NCBI GenBank assembly: GCA_963693085.1
Contig: OY856409.1
Coordinates: 520,563,303 to 520,627,302 of the forward strand
Direction: 5' to 3'
Origin: Alisma plantago-aquatica
Lineage: Eukaryota; Streptophyta; Magnoliopsida; Alismatales; Alismataceae
Length of the DNA stretch: 64,000 nucleotides
The notes beneath the pieces were generated by a model. That model was not told where the DNA came from. It worked only from the letters and a program-made list of their open reading frames with translations, and made no database searches. Each line of letters begins with the position of its first letter. Position 1 is the stretch's first letter. Below, in pieces: positions 46,683 through 58,816 of this stretch. Both the position numbers and the translations under genes were made by a program.

Positions 46683-46925
46683 GTGGCAACTAGGGAGTTC
46701 AACAAAGTTGTCCTGATGAAAAATACTTGTACATTTATAGTTAAAGATGATATTATTTGGAAACCTCTTCTTAATGATAATACAAAAGATATAATAGATA
46801 CAAGGGAAATGGTTTCAATCATTTGGAAAAGTATTCAATCTTTGATTCAACAAGCTACAAATTTAACAACTATATATGTAGGAAATGGGCATGGAACATT
46901 ATCTTGGACTGACAAAAGAATATGA
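46683..46925 (+). pseudogene. LINE ORF2 region between RT and zf-RVT
   Basis: An 80-codon frame with IIWKSIQSLIQQATNL and YVGNGHGTLSWTDKRI matches the plant LINE stretch usually reading IGNGxxTxFWxD after the polymerase. It fits its place 3' of the RT. Confidence 0.65.
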
Positions 46926-47749
46926 GATTCCAGAGCACCAATATGATAAGTAATTTATTGATATCAGAAAAGCTAAAGGATCTAAAAGTCTTTAGTTTAG
47001 TTGACATGAGGGAACTTGGGACTTGGATTTCATATCACTCTCTAGTCTAGTTGACATGAGGGAACATGGTAATTCAACTTCATATCTCATTACTTTGTGG
47101 ATGCAACTATTAATGTTATCACCTTTATGCCTACCCTAATGGTTTTTGTTGGCGATGATGAAGTTTACTAGATTAATCATCCACATGGATAGTTAAGTGA
47201 AGGAAATGTGTGACACTCACATTAATGTGAGGGGTACTCAATTAGAGGGTTCTAGGATATTGTTTTAAAACATATACCTCCTCGCATGAAACATTTATCT
47301 AGTTTCTCAATCATTATAGACTATTCCTCGCAAATGACATAATGGAAAAAAGGAACATGGCTATTAATGGAAATTGTGAAAGATGGATGTTGAGCTTTGA
47401 GATTTGCCTTCATGTCATTAGAGATTTCCCTATGATAAAACTTATGTGGATACTTTTTAAACCGCATGTGGATATATCTTTATCCAATACACAAAATGTT
47501 AAGGACATTGAATCAAAATGATTATGGGGAATACAAGTCATCCACCCAATTGGAACATCATGTGCCTGACCACCTATTAGAAAGCTTGCAAAGCTTGGAA
47601 CTCTTTTTGTAGTGGGAAGAACTCTTCAATTTTCAATAATGCTACTATCCCAATGCAAGATTACATTCTAGATGTTGAGTCATATGCACTCAACATTATG
47701 GAATCTTGGAAGACTAACCAAGTGCCATGTGACTCTTAAGCTTTCATGC

Positions 47750-48060
47750 ATCCTATTCGATGGAAACCTCCACAACTTGAATGGATTTGGATTAGTGTTA
47801 ACACTTCTCTCAATACCCATAATAATTTGTTGAGCACACATATTATCATGTGAAATGAACATTGAGAATGAGTGATAGAAGGCTCGAAAAAGCATGCAGG
47901 AAAAGATCCCCTATGTGGAGAATTACTAGACATTTTTAGAGGCCTTAAGCATTAAGTAATCTTGCATGGAGGAATTGTGAGGTGACTTTGACTCAAAATT
48001 ATCTATCAATTACTTGGAGAACATACATAAATGCCCAACCAAGTACCCAACCCTTGTCCA
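47750..48060 (+). pseudogene. RNase H-like domain remnant of LINE
   Basis: The plus strand gives RWKPPQLEWIWISVNTSLN, then weak continuation to GELLDIFRGLKH. Plant L1-type LINEs often end with an RNase H-like domain starting W-x-P-P...K-x-N-x-D. Here the first catalytic aspartate position is Asn (VNTS). Stops interrupt it. Confidence 0.6.
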
Positions 48061-48283
48061 CGGGATAAACATCAAGAGAAAGGAGTTTTACAACTTACTA
48101 TTATCAATATAAGTAGAGAATAAAATAGGAAGTTCACCAAATTACAAAATGGTTTCTCGTGATTCTGGGAGAAGTTTTAATCCAATACATGTCGTGAAGA
48201 CTTAAAAGATTTACTAACTCAAAAAAGGAGTTTCTAACTGATAATTTTCATGCACTGCTTACTCAAGAAAAAGTATAGTACTT

Positions 48284-48840
48284 TAAATATTTTGCGACAA
48301 CTATATTGAGAAGTTTCACTATTGGAGTGTTATTCCTACCATGTAGAGGAAGAGAGGAGAGTAGAGCATTGTATAGAATAATGTATCCTATCTTTGAGAC
48401 TTAAATAACCACTACCCAAACCAAGATATATGACGATACTACGGATCTTGTGTTGAGTTTAGAGAGAACATGGGGTATAGTAGTCAAGTGGTTTAGGCTC
48501 TTTTCTGGATGCCAGGTTAGCTAGGGAAGAAAGAATAATGAGAACTCAATGCATTGTCCACTCAGAGGTCACGAGTGGGATGCATAGAAATGTGTCCCCA
48601 ACCAATGTGCATTGTATCACATAGCGCCAACGAGTCTCGTTTGATGACACAATGATCTCGTCTTTTTTATTATTACAAGGAAATGTTGCATTTTATTTCA
48701 TACAATATTTATGTTGTCTTTAGTGACTCTTTTAATCACCAAAAAAAACATATAATTATATAGATATTAAAACTAAACAAAAGTACTAAAATAAACTAAC
48801 ATATAAATGTATAGCATTGATATATTTAAACAATTGTATG
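48284..48840 (+). repeat. Direct repeat, right copy, flanking a LINE
   Basis: Partner of 42713-43260, see there. It begins GACAACTATATTGAG shortly after the end of LINE coding sequence and runs into strongly AT-rich DNA. Confidence 0.75.
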
Positions 48841-49430
48841 TACATTTGACATATACAATACTAAAATGCAATGTAGTACTATAAAGTTTGTGCATATTAA
48901 ACATATGATACTTAAAGTGAAAATAGCATGAAGAATATAGAAAATGAATATTTTAATATACAAAAACGTGTATATAATGCATTCAAGGCTTGTATGTTAA
49001 ATACATTTAATCAAACTATATGATAATTACAAAATTAAATTGTATTTCACCTTTGACATAATTTTCTATATATACAATATTTATTGAAATGATACCTTTT
49101 AATGTATGGTATGAATTTGATAATAAAAAATGATATAATGCAATGACAAAATAATAGACTACAACAATACAAACATATAATAAAATACTTCAGCTAGATA
49201 CAATAAATGATATAAAAAATAAATAGAGAAATACAAATTGATACATATGACTAAACAATGTATACATTAATATAATTCAATACGCTAAAAATAATATTAT
49301 ATTACATGCCACTTGAAGAAAAAAAAATTTACTATTATTCTACTTGTATGCAAATGTTATTTGTTTAAAGGTACATATTAATAGTTTCATTAATTAATAA
49401 GATTGCAACAAAAATAAAACTAACGAATTT
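48841..49430. other. Very AT-rich spacer, no gene seen
   Basis: Dense ATATA/TATAA sequence without coding frame. It may be a matrix-attachment-like AT-rich zone or decayed 3' UTR of the neighbouring LINE; neither can be shown here. Confidence 0.5.
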
Positions 49431-49439
49431 TCATTTACT

Positions 49440-51110
49440 TGTTTAGCACGACCATGAGATATCTTATTCAACTTGCCCTCGGGTTGTAGGAGGAGTAATG
49501 ATTACCATGTCTATAGGTTGAAAACCCATCTCATCCTCGGAGTTTCTCAGAGAAGAACACGGGACAAACATCCCACATGTTAGCCATCCTTAGTGCCCCC
49601 TTTAGCCAATGCATCATCTAAGGAATTAGCTTTCTTGTTTACATTCTACTAAGACGTCAAAAGCATTTGATTATGCTTAGGTATTTATTGGGACACTACA
49701 TTTCCTCATTTACTAGCAAGCATGCCATGTGGTTGTCTGACTCCACAATTATCTCCCTGGGTTCTTCTATAGTAGCTTTCACTCTTGTGATAATAGCATC
49801 CAACTCAACATGCAGAACAAGGATGCTATCTACCATAGTGCCTCCACGGATCTAGTCCTCTATGGCCCCTTAGCACAAAGTTGGGTGTTGTGGTATTGGT
49901 TCTTTATTAGCAGAATTCCATCAACATTCAGTTCGAGGGCTCCTTTAGGGGGTTTCTCCAACAGGGGGTAGTTGTAGGTCAATTTGTTTTAGTGGCACAA
50001 GATGTAAAAGCTTATTCACAGAATCTCATTTGTATAGTCACCATCTGAGCAGTGACTACTGGATGAATGATTGAAGAGTATAATATGAATTCATCGTGAG
50101 TCTACCAGGTTGGGCGGCAATGGCAAACCATTCAGGCCTATTGTTGAAACCCCTAGTTTGATCAAGTTTTGTGAGAGCCAGGGGATGAGGCAGTGATTGT
50201 TCTCTAATATCAATCAAAATTTTCGAGATTGTTCATCCCCAATTGTAGTTGCATTGCCATGATTCATAAGTACATGTAGAATACCTTCATCAGGTATACC
50301 ACATCTGGGGCAGTTCGCATCTGAAAGTCAACCCACGAGATGCTCTTCCAACATTAGTCATGAGGCTATCATGAAGCGCCTTCCATAAGAAAAATTTTGG
50401 TGTGTTCTGATACTTTTAGCTTCCACAGTCTGGACTAGCATCCTGATACCAGTTTCCTCATTGCTTTGATTAGATTGATATATCTTACTCTGGAAGAGAA
50501 TTGTCCATGCGGTGAACCTGTAAATTGACATAGGTCTTGGCCAGTCTGAGGGTGTGGACCTATCATCAAACCAGTGACGTATAAACTCAGCATCCCTAGC
50601 TCATAAATGGTCATGGAAGCCACTTGTAAGTTACGTAACTCTGTCGGGATGGTCTCGTCTTTTTCGAGAGCCAAAGGATGAGATCCCTGGACCCAAGTGT
50701 CAGTCCAAACGCATGTCGATTCGCCGTTTAGGATGACACATCTAGCGAATCAAGACATAGAGGTTCCATTTTTTAGTATGAATCTCCATAGTGTAGACCC
50801 AATCAGCAATCCCCTATCTTTAGATGCCAATACTTAGTTTTCATGATCCACCTCCAATGAATGTCCTTATGCGTAACAAAGTCTCAAACTATCCTGCAAG
50901 TAAAGCCTCATTCTTTGTGCGGGTGTGCCTGATGTTCAGCCCCCCTTCCTTCTTCTATGTGATGAGCTTCCGCCAAGCTATATATGGTGCTCATCCTTCT
51001 CTGTTTGTTTCCATTGTCCCAAATAAAGTTCCTGATGATTTGATCTAGTCTTTTGCACACAGCTATTGGGAGTTGTTTTTTCTACGTGATGTAAGTAGAC
51101 ATAGATCTGA
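49440..51110 (-). mobile_element. 5'-truncated L1-like LINE, minus strand
   Basis: Minus-strand order: RLDQIIRNFIWDNGNKQRRM and KKEGGLNIRHTRTK (about 50900-51050, C-terminal RT), CVWTDTWVQGSHPL (about 50680-50720), WKLKVSEHTKIFLWKALHD with SRGLTFRCELPQMW (about 50290-50420, zf-RVT), and an RNase H-like part VELDAIITRVKATIEEPREI with VESDNHMACLL (about 49720-49820). Stops and shifts throughout. Upstream RT and endonuclease are missing, a usual 5' truncation. Right border near 51110 is approximate. Confidence 0.83.
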
Positions 51111-51703
51111 GGGCCAATCTCGTTGTTGTGCGCAGGAAATCTGAAGCAAAATATGAGAAAACATAGCTATTTCCGTATAAAACTCCATGCACCAATCATT
51201 CAATCAAGAAAAGCTTATTCAAAATTTACAAAAAAGTTTCTCGGAGATTTTATGGTACTTGCACATCGGGCATCTTACACAAGCAAACTCAGCCTTAGAG
51301 CCGAAGGCACTAGACTGCCATCTCCAAAACGCGAAGGGGACGACGAGCAAATGCCAGCTGGCTCCCTGGTGACGAAGACTGTTTGGCATAGCTCCCAATA
51401 AAAATGGCACCTTTCACTTCTTCAGTGAAGCTTCTCGTGAAGGAAGCTTAGCAATTAAGGAGGCAGAGATCTAGAAAATAACTCTTTGTTTGGGCACAAT
51501 AAACTCGAAGCAGCAAAATTAGTTGACTTGTTCCATTATCTAATCACAGGTTCGTTCTGGTAGGGAGGAATATTGAAATAGGAAATTATTGGACTATTGT
51601 TTGCATGCGCGACTTGGCAACACGCGTTAGGTGAACGACCGTGAGTTTTGCCATATAGATACGGTACCACATCCCCATCTCGTATATACTCCATAGTCGA
51701 CTC
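51111..51703 (+). other. 5' flank of DUF569 gene; unassigned coding-like stretch at 51123-51401
   Basis: Overlapping frames at 51123-51401 on both strands stay open for 60-92 codons and base composition becomes more balanced than in the neighbouring LINE, but I recognise no domain. It may be a relic exon or chance. From 51404 to 51703 lies the presumed promoter and 5' UTR. No convincing TATA box at the usual distance was found; CCATATAGATA (51651) and CGTATATACT (51681) are weak candidates. Confidence 0.35.
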
Positions 51704-54200
51704 ATGGATCGTTTCCAGAACGCCAAGGTGGTTCGCCTGCGGAGCCGCCACGACAAGTACCTGACGGCCGACGACGATGCCGAAGACGCCGTCCGGCAGA
51801 ACCGGAGTGGGGCGTCACTTGAATCCAAGTGGGAGGTCGAGCTGGTGGACGGCAGGCCGGGCGTCATCCGGCTCAAGAGCTGCAGGTATAACCGGTACCT
51901 GGCTGCATCGGGCAAGAGGTACCTTCTCGGTGCCACGGGCAGGAAGGTAGTCTTGCTGCCGCTCCCGCCAGGAGCGCCGCCGCAGAGCCTTGGGGAGTCC
52001 GTCGAGTGGCAGCCCGTACGTGATGGTCCCACGCGTGTCAAGCTTCGGACTAGAACCGGAAGTTTCCTCCGTGCCAACGGGTTAGTAAAACCGTACGGGA
52101 ATACCGTCACTCACGACAACCCGGACCGGACGTGGACGCAGGACTGGGTACTCTGGGAGGTGGACGTGGTCCAGGTAGCGGACAATAATGTCATCGATCA
52201 GCGCCATGACGTGGTGGAGAGCGTGTCCCGCACTTCGTCCGTCGAAACTTCAGCACGTAGCACGCGCGTGTCTGCATCTTTTGAAAACAACGGTACTCCC
52301 ACCGTTGACGAGCCAGAGTCTCCACTGAACAGCAACTCCACGGTTTCGTCTTCTCCTCCTCCATTGTCCGGCCCGCCTCCGGCTCCGTCCGTTAGAAATC
52401 ACACGCCTCCATCCAACACCGTTCCCCCGGGCTTGTCCAGAAAGGAGGTATGTAAATTAGTAAATATATATATATATTCATGCAGCTGGTCCGAACTATA
52501 TATATATATAGAGTAGTTTTCCGGTTAATCTCAATACTTCTTACTAATGATTCTTTCAATTCTTCCTTCTGTACTGTGTAGTCAACCAGCGAGGGGCGAC
52601 GGATTACCTACTACTGCACTGACGACGACGGCGAGGTGGACGAAAGCTTGCCAAGCGGTTCCTTCCAATTCCACGGCTCTACAGCTCAGGAGCTCATCCA
52701 CGACGTAGAAAAAGAGGCTGAGCTGGATGGATTCATTCTCTGCAAACGCAGCGTCTTAAGCGACAGCCTGTACAGGATCCGCCTCAACCTCCCTCTCACG
52801 CCCGGTCATGAGCCCATGATTGTCTTCATCGTCCACCCCATGTCCAAAGGTCAGCCTTCTTATTTTATTACCGGCGACTCTTTTTCCGGTAAAGTAACTT
52901 ATTGATATCCCTTTTAACAACGATGTACTACTGTGTCTAGGTAGAATTATTGATATTGTTGTTAACTATGACATTACTGAGACATGTCTTAAGTACATAA
53001 TAGAATATTAGATACGAATACATATATATACAATTTGAACACATGGTCCAAGCTTTGGGATTGCTGCCCTAATGTGTCCTTATTAATTTTTTTCCCTCCA
53101 CACACTTCCCTATAGTTTTGGGAAATGGCGGAGCTAGAAAATCTGATCAAGGGGGGCACCACTAATGTAGAGTCTAAATTGGAGATACTAGGTAGGGCAC
53201 AATAGGTATTTTTTATTAAATTTCAGTCCATTTATACTTGATTATTGGTAAATTTGAAAACCTAGGTATGGCATGTGCCCACCCAACTACGTCACTGGTT
53301 TTGGGTAAATGAATGATAGAGATTTTTTTTTAAACACGGTCAGCAAGTTTGATGCAACAGATTTGGATACCCAGAACTTTTGGTTAATTCCCATTTAATA
53401 GTATGCGACTGCATTTGAGTAGAATGGCATTTAAGGAAGGGTGTGAAGGGATTGAAATTGAGCATCGTCTAACGTTCAAAATTTGAATCCGAATTTAGAT
53501 ACTTTGATTCCTCATCTAAGTTTAGACATTTTACTAATTGAACTCAACATAAATGGAACGAATGTTATCACTAGATTGAATATTTGAATCTCATAATTCC
53601 ATTGCTCATTAATGACGTTATACTCATATTCCTATAAGAAGAAGAAACTATTTCTAAGAATAATTATTTTTTGAAACCTTCTTTAACTAAAAACAAAGAA
53701 ACTAGGATCAACGAAACAACAATAACGTTCAACCAAAAGTGTTGATATAAATAGATACAGTAGGGTAATGGATATATGCCATTCTTAACAAATTTATCAT
53801 ATGTTTATGTATAGATTCTCTTTTATGTGTTAATAACATAAAAAGAATTGTACATAAGCTTAACAACTTGTAATAGAGCATTAAACCACTTGAAAATTCT
53901 AAAGCCTATATTGGCTAGTAAGAATCACCAACTCTTACTAAAAGGTCTTAACGATACCATTTCATAGCTCATTAGGTGCATTTTAGACATATTCTCATGG
54001 TCGTTTTAATAGTCTTGTATGTTCACCCCCTTTTAAACCTAGATTTAAGTAGGTATATATCAAATTATTTGTTCATATCTGCAAAGTATATATCGTAGCA
54101 GAAATTAATATCGATCTTGTACTTAGTGTTATCCTATATGCCAACTTGCTCATGCATTTGTTCCATCTCTTTGTATGCAGTGGCCAAAAGCATCTTGTAG
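51704..54200 (+). CDS. DUF569 (fascin-like, actin-crosslinking-fold) family protein
   Basis: Three exons: 51704-52447, 52582-52849 and 54181-54200, giving 343 residues. Introns follow GT-AG: GTATGT...TGTGTAG (phase 0) and GTCAGC...TATGCAG (phase 1). The 20-base last exon supplies the usual short C-terminus after the SK(V) junction (VAKSIL, stop). Residues 1 to about 160 form the N-terminal DUF569 domain, a beta-trefoil related to fascin: AKVVRLRSRHDKYLTADDD, IRLKSCRYNRYLAASG, VRLK-like VKLRTRTGSFLRANG, and TQDWVLWEVDVVQ. Residues 175-248 are a low-complexity Ser/Pro linker. Exon 2 encodes the C-terminal DUF569 domain: RRITYYCTDDDGEVDESLP, FQFHGSTAQEL and a run ending LNLPLTPGHE. Biochemical role is not established; an actin-related or cytoskeletal role is only suggested by the fold. 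No frameshift or stop is present, codons are GC-rich unlike the surroundings, and a 175-bp MITE sits in intron 2. It is the only intact host gene in the window. Confidence 0.93.
53123..53297. mobile_element. hAT-type MITE in intron 2 of the DUF569 gene
   Basis: 175 bp between perfect 8-bp duplications GTTTTGGG (53115-53122 and 53298-53305). Ends are imperfect inverted repeats: AAATGGCGGAGCTAG at the left and, reversed from the right, CAGTGACGTAGTTGG, both close to CAGTGGCGGAGC, a terminal sequence common in plant hAT MITEs. Eight-base target duplications are the hAT hallmark. No coding capacity. Confidence 0.85.
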
Positions 54201-54348
54201 AGTGAAGCACTGCCTCTATGATGTCTTCGATACGTACACTTGTACAAAAATTGTGGCACTTGGATCACCGGATCTACTACAAGTGAGTAAGTCGACTCAA
54301 TACATATTTTTCGATGAAACTAGTGTAAGGTTTGAAGTCATTTGTGCC

Positions 54349-54354
54349 AATAAA
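54349..54354 (+). terminator. Candidate poly(A) signal of the DUF569 gene
   Basis: AATAAA 149 bp after the stop codon, followed by T-rich and TTGT-containing sequence. It is a plausible plant near-upstream element; not unique evidence. Confidence 0.45.
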
Positions 54355-54526
54355 TGTAGCTATTGGCTATGAGATATCAAATGTAAAGCAAAGGGTTGTT
54401 TGTGCCTCCCAAATATGCCGTCTTGAACTTGTTGTTCCAGTTGCGTTCCAGAAAATCCTTGTCACATATTTATCCAAAAATCTACTCCTAGAAAATTACA
54501 ATAGAGATTTTAAATGACACATCTGA

Positions 54527-55397
54527 TGTTGGGGATGTTGTACCTATATGGTCTCGGATGTGACAAAAACTTATTACGAAGTTTTACCGACAAGCGTATA
54601 AACCCAAAGAAGAAACACCAGATTTAACGTGGAAAACTCTCCCCAAGACCAGGAGAGAAAAATCACGGGGCAATACCGACCAACAAGTACTATGTAATTA
54701 AGATTACAACTCAGTATGGATTTAATTACCCCTAATCCAGGTAGCCATTCTCATACAAGAACAAAGATGAGAAAGAAGAGAATCACACCTAGTGTGTACA
54801 AAACTTTCCTCTTTACTTGATTTCCTCACGAGGCCGATGTCATTGCTGGGGACTGCTTGATGTCATTGTGACCACTGACTGGGTCGAACTGTTGCTGCTA
54901 TGGAAACACTACTTCTGTAACCTCTAACTGCTACTTTACTTCAAGGAAAAGTCATTGACCCTCTCTTATCAACCAAGAGAGTTGCTCTATCAGTGCACCC
55001 AATGTGTCACTGACTATTAGTCGCTACTTCACTTCATAGTAAAGTTATTGACCCTCTCTTATTCAAGCAAGAGAGCTCCTCTGGTTGTTCTCGTTCTCTG
55101 GCACCTCTACCACAGAAGGCACCAACAAAAAACTGAAAGGATCACACCTCAACTAGTGGATGATCTTAATGGCCTCCCCCAGGGCCTCTGTTTATAGGCC
55201 TCCATGACATGTGATTGCAACTATGAATCTTTGTCTAACTCAAAGTCCAACTCCGAATTCAACTCCATGTTGCACATAGGAAACTATCTTCCTTCCCTTT
55301 TAGATTTGAATCCTATTAGGATTGGTAGAACAAGCCAACTCCTACTCAAGTCCAAATCCAATTAGGTTTGGGTCAAATCCTTTTCCTACTCCCAACA
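54527..55397 (-). mobile_element. Solo LTR (871 bp) downstream of the DUF569 gene
   Basis: Plus-strand ends TGTTGGGGATG and CTCCCAACA, with perfect 5-bp duplications tctga (54522-54526 and 55398-55402). It is related to the LTR at 56202-57121 along its length. A TATA box on the minus strand (CCTATAAACAGAGG, about 55189) and the orientation of the sister copy suggest minus strand. No internal region remains. Confidence 0.92.
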
Positions 55398-55402
55398 TCT
55401 GA

Positions 55403-55676
55403 AACAGCAAGTCGGGAACAACACATATGAACTCATTTGTTATCATGCATACTATCTAACTCGTATTGATTATACAATTATATTGATTGATATTATGAAA
55501 AAAGTTCAGTTCTTGTGTAACTTTTTTTCAAAGAATGATATTGCAAAAATAGTAAATATGATTGTATTGAGATGACCACAAGTTATAACAAAGGTTGCAT
55601 AATTAGGAGTCTAGACATGTTAGCACCATGTATCCTTAGTATGTCTGGAATACATGTCCAATTTGACAAAATAAAC

Positions 55677-55680
<4 letters not shown>
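55403..55680. other. No gene seen
   Basis: Short AT-rich spacer between the solo LTR and the microsatellite; nothing recognisable. Confidence 0.5.
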
Positions 55681-55755
<75 letters not shown>

Positions 55756-55792
55756 GTGTGTATGTGTGTGTGTGTATATATATATATATACT
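55681..55792 (+). repeat. (TG)n/(TA)n compound microsatellite
   Basis: A pure TG run of about 64 bp (55684-55747), then TATG-interrupted TG repeats, then (TA)8 ending near 55790 and a short CA tail that is complementary to the TG part. Confidence 0.97.
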
Positions 55793-56201
55793 CACACACA
55801 GTAAGCCCATAGAGAAAGTAAGTCGTTTAGTCTTTTTTCCACATGTTGTTGCTTCGTTGTGCCTTTAATGACCATTGTGGTGGTGTAAGTTCATCTCAAC
55901 ACCGCATCTAGGCAGTAGCCACATGCAAGTGGGGTTGTCGCATCTGAGCAGCAGTAGGAGGACCTTCTTATTGGAGGAGGATGTGGTCGTTGAGAAGGAA
56001 GATGATTAGGAATTGGAATGAGATGACAGCTTACACAGATTCTTCCTAGGAGTTGTTGAATCAAACTTTGTAGATGAACAAGAAGCATAGTAGGACCACC
56101 TCCCAGTGCCATTGTAGACTAAAGAAAAGGATACCACTGAGGAGGAGGAGGATGAAGCAGATCTTGCATTCCCCAAAAATTAAAGAGCCATCACTGCTCT
56201 G
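55793..56201. other. Unassigned segment left of LTR-B
   Basis: A 73-codon minus-strand frame (55891-56112) reads Pro-, Leu- and Ser-rich and has no recognisable domain. No target duplication pairing with the right side of LTR-B was found. Confidence 0.4.
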
Positions 56202-57121
56202 TGTTGGGGATGTTGTACCGATACAGTACCAGATGTGACAAGAATTTGTTGCGGAAGTGTAACCGACAAATGTATAAACCCGAAGAAGAAATACCAAATT
56301 TAACGTGAAAAACTCTCCTAAAGACGAGAAGAGAAAAATTACAGGGCAATACCGGCCAACAAGTACTATGTAATCATGATTACAACTCACACCTTTCAGA
56401 TTTAATTATCCCTAGCTAGATCTGGTTACCCCCCTCCACACGAGGACAAAGATGAGGAAGAAGAGAATCACACCCAATGTATACAAAACCTTCCTCTTTA
56501 CTTGATCTCCTCATAACGATGTTTTCATTGCTAGGAACTGCCTGATGTCGTGGTGACCGCTGACTGAGTTGGACATATTGTTTCTATGGAAACACTATGT
56601 CTGTAACTACTAATAGTAACTTTTCTTCAAGATAAAGTCATTAGCCTATGTCTGTAACTACTAACAATAACTTTGCTTCAAGATAAAGTCATTAGCCCTC
56701 TCTTATCAACCAAGAAAACTTCTCTTTCGGTGCATCCAATGTGCCACCGACTGTCATCAAATATTTTGCTCTATGATAGAGTTGTTGACCCTCTCTTATC
56801 AACCAAGAGAGTTCCTCCAATTATTTTTGTTCTTTGGTGCTTCTACCATAGAAGGCACCAACAAGTAACTGGAGGGATCACACCAACAGATGGGGTGTCT
56901 CAATGTCCTCCCCTAGGGCCTTTGTTTATAGGCCTTCATGATATGTGATTGCTAATAGGAATCCTTATCCAAGTCTAAGTCTAACTCCATATTGCACATT
57001 GGGAACCATCTTCTTTCCCTTTTAGATTTGACTTCTATCCGGATTGGTAAACACATACCAACTCCTACTCAAGTCCAAATCCAACTCAGACATGGGCCAG
57101 AATCATTTTCCTTTCCCAACA
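56202..57121 (-). mobile_element. 3' LTR (LTR-B) of a minus-strand LTR retrotransposon
   Basis: 920 bp, plus-strand ends TGTTGGGGATG and CCTTTCCCAACA. Immediately right of it the minus strand reads CTAGAGGGAGAGAT (57122-57135), a polypurine tract, so this is a 3' LTR with internal sequence to the right. It is the sister of the solo LTR at 54527. Confidence 0.85.
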
Positions 57122-57890
57122 ATCTCTCCCTCTAGTTCATGAGGGATATGTTGTCTTTAGAAATCATCTGGAGTATCTTGTAAACCCTACCACCACGTGT
57201 GATGGATCCATTCTCCTCAACATGTCAGCATCTTGTCGTTTTAATCCATCTTCTTAAAGTCTTGTCCTGACTTCACTTTGTTCCCAAGCAATTGAGAGCA
57301 AGTATCCTAGCAGCACCACTTCTCTCTTCATACCCACACCTAGAACTTTTTTGGCCCCCTATGATCGATCAATCGAGCCATCCTGCATAAAAACCTTATT
57401 TCCGACCTTATGTACCAAGGCTCAGAAACCCTTTGATGATGTTCCCATGGTCTTTGACTAAAGCCCTTGGAAACTAGTCGGGCTTTGTATCAAATGTCAT
57501 TGTTGTTTTTATCTCTATATCTCGTAGTCCCACTTGTAATATAGTACTCTTCAGCCCTAGTGAACCGCCACAATCTCATAGGTATCATTCTTCTGAAAAG
57601 AAGGCATCCCCTCTTGCATCACATGATGTCATTGTGCTCTAGATTTATGAGTTTTTGCCTCCTAAAAAGTCATTGGCTCCACCTAATCAATAAGGAGAAT
57701 AAACTGAGATGTTAGATATTTGGATGAAAGAAGACAAGCTCTGTCATACTTGCACATATGCTACTCTGAGGACTATGCCTAGTGATGATCTTGCTCCCCA
57801 TGTCTAGATGTCTCTAATTTTGAGTTAAACCACTCAAGTCTTCATCAGAAACGGAAATACTTGATGAGATATCATTCTCGTGCTCAGGGT
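57122..57890 (-). other. Internal remnant next to LTR-B
   Basis: Starts with the polypurine tract 57122-57135. No coding motif was recognised in the following 750 bp. Its right border is not defined; around 57890 a different copia leader seems to begin. Confidence 0.5.
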
Positions 57891-58816
57891 GATCATGCCA
57901 AAAAAAAATGGGATTTGATTAGCAAAAGATAGGACCGATTAAGGATCTGAATAGAGACAGAGATAATGCATATGGGGGCAGTAAACATGGTTGTTTGGTA
58001 GCAGTGAAGAGTGATGGGTGACTGCTCGTAGTACACAGCAACAATTGACCTGGGGACCAGGATGATGAGATGTCGGTTGAAGAGTGCGATCGTCGGTTGG
58101 GGATATGGTTGATGGATGAAGAGGCAGAAACTCTGCAGCAGAAGGACACGGCAGCGGAAATAATGATTGTGATGGTTTCGGCGGGGATGTCTACTGATAG
58201 AAAGTTGTTGTGCAACAACTAGTATTGCCACTGCGGTAGATGGCGGCTACTGGAGACAGCCGGCGGAAGAGGGCCGATAGTGCCTGGATTGGCTGGATGT
58301 GACTACAGCAGTGGCGGGTGGCTGCGGATAGGCCGACGACAGTGTCGGTGTTGTTGTTTCCTGCGGCGGTGATGGCTTTTGGAGGTCAGCGCCAGGGTTG
58401 TCGTGGATGGCAGCTGACGATGGCAATACTCTTTGCAGATGGGCAGTGCAGATGTTGATGATAACATTGTTGTTTACTGGTGGCAGCGTGGATAGCTACG
58501 GCTGCCTTGGGCCGACGGCAGCAGCTATTGCTGCTGGTTGCAGTGGCTAGCGGCAGATGGAGGAGGTGATGGTGGCATTGGATATTACTGTCGGATATGG
58601 CAGCTATAGAGTAGTTATGAAAGGGAAGAAATAGTCATGTAGGCCGGATTTTCCTAGCAGGCAGCCGACCTAAGCCACGGTAGGCGAGTACTCCCCTTCA
58701 GTTGTTGTCTTGGAGAGAGGCGGCGGCCAGCCTGGGGCTGTGTTCTTCGGCGGCTAGGAGAGGAGGGAAGCGGAGGCGGCTAGGGTTCCCTCAGGAGAAA
58801 ACACACTCTGGTACCA
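57891..58816 (-). other. GC-rich 5' leader of a short-LTR copia element
   Basis: The segment lies downstream (minus sense) of the LTR at 58817-59003 and primer site 58806-58816. It is rich in GGCGGC/GCAGC and TGGCAGC words and has open frames of 99 and 112 codons (57893-58231) without recognisable domains, as is common in leaders of Ale/Retrofit-like copia elements. Gag itself was not recognised, so the element is truncated at its left. Confidence 0.5.
58806..58816 (-). other. Primer-binding site of short-LTR copia element
   Basis: Minus strand TGGTACCAGAG, one change from TGGTATCAGAG, directly adjoining the LTR end at 58817. Confidence 0.7.

Larger units (their letters stand above)
43340..48070 (+). 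mobile_element. L1-like LINE, plus strand, with RNase H-like tail
   Basis: In order: ORF1 zinc knuckle (43436-43477), endonuclease (about 44196-44760), reverse transcriptase (about 45560-46200), a later RT/zf-RVT zone (about 46680-46920) and an RNase H-like segment (about 47755-47930). All are broken by stops and frameshifts. The N-terminal part of ORF1 is missing. Two direct repeats border it. Confidence 0.82.

Noticed and set aside
51586..52110. 174-codon minus-strand frame overlapping the DUF569 gene
   Set aside because: Antisense shadow of GC-rich exon 1 with no family match.
55572..55868. 98-codon frame with long Cys-Val repeats
   Set aside because: It is a translation of the TG microsatellite.
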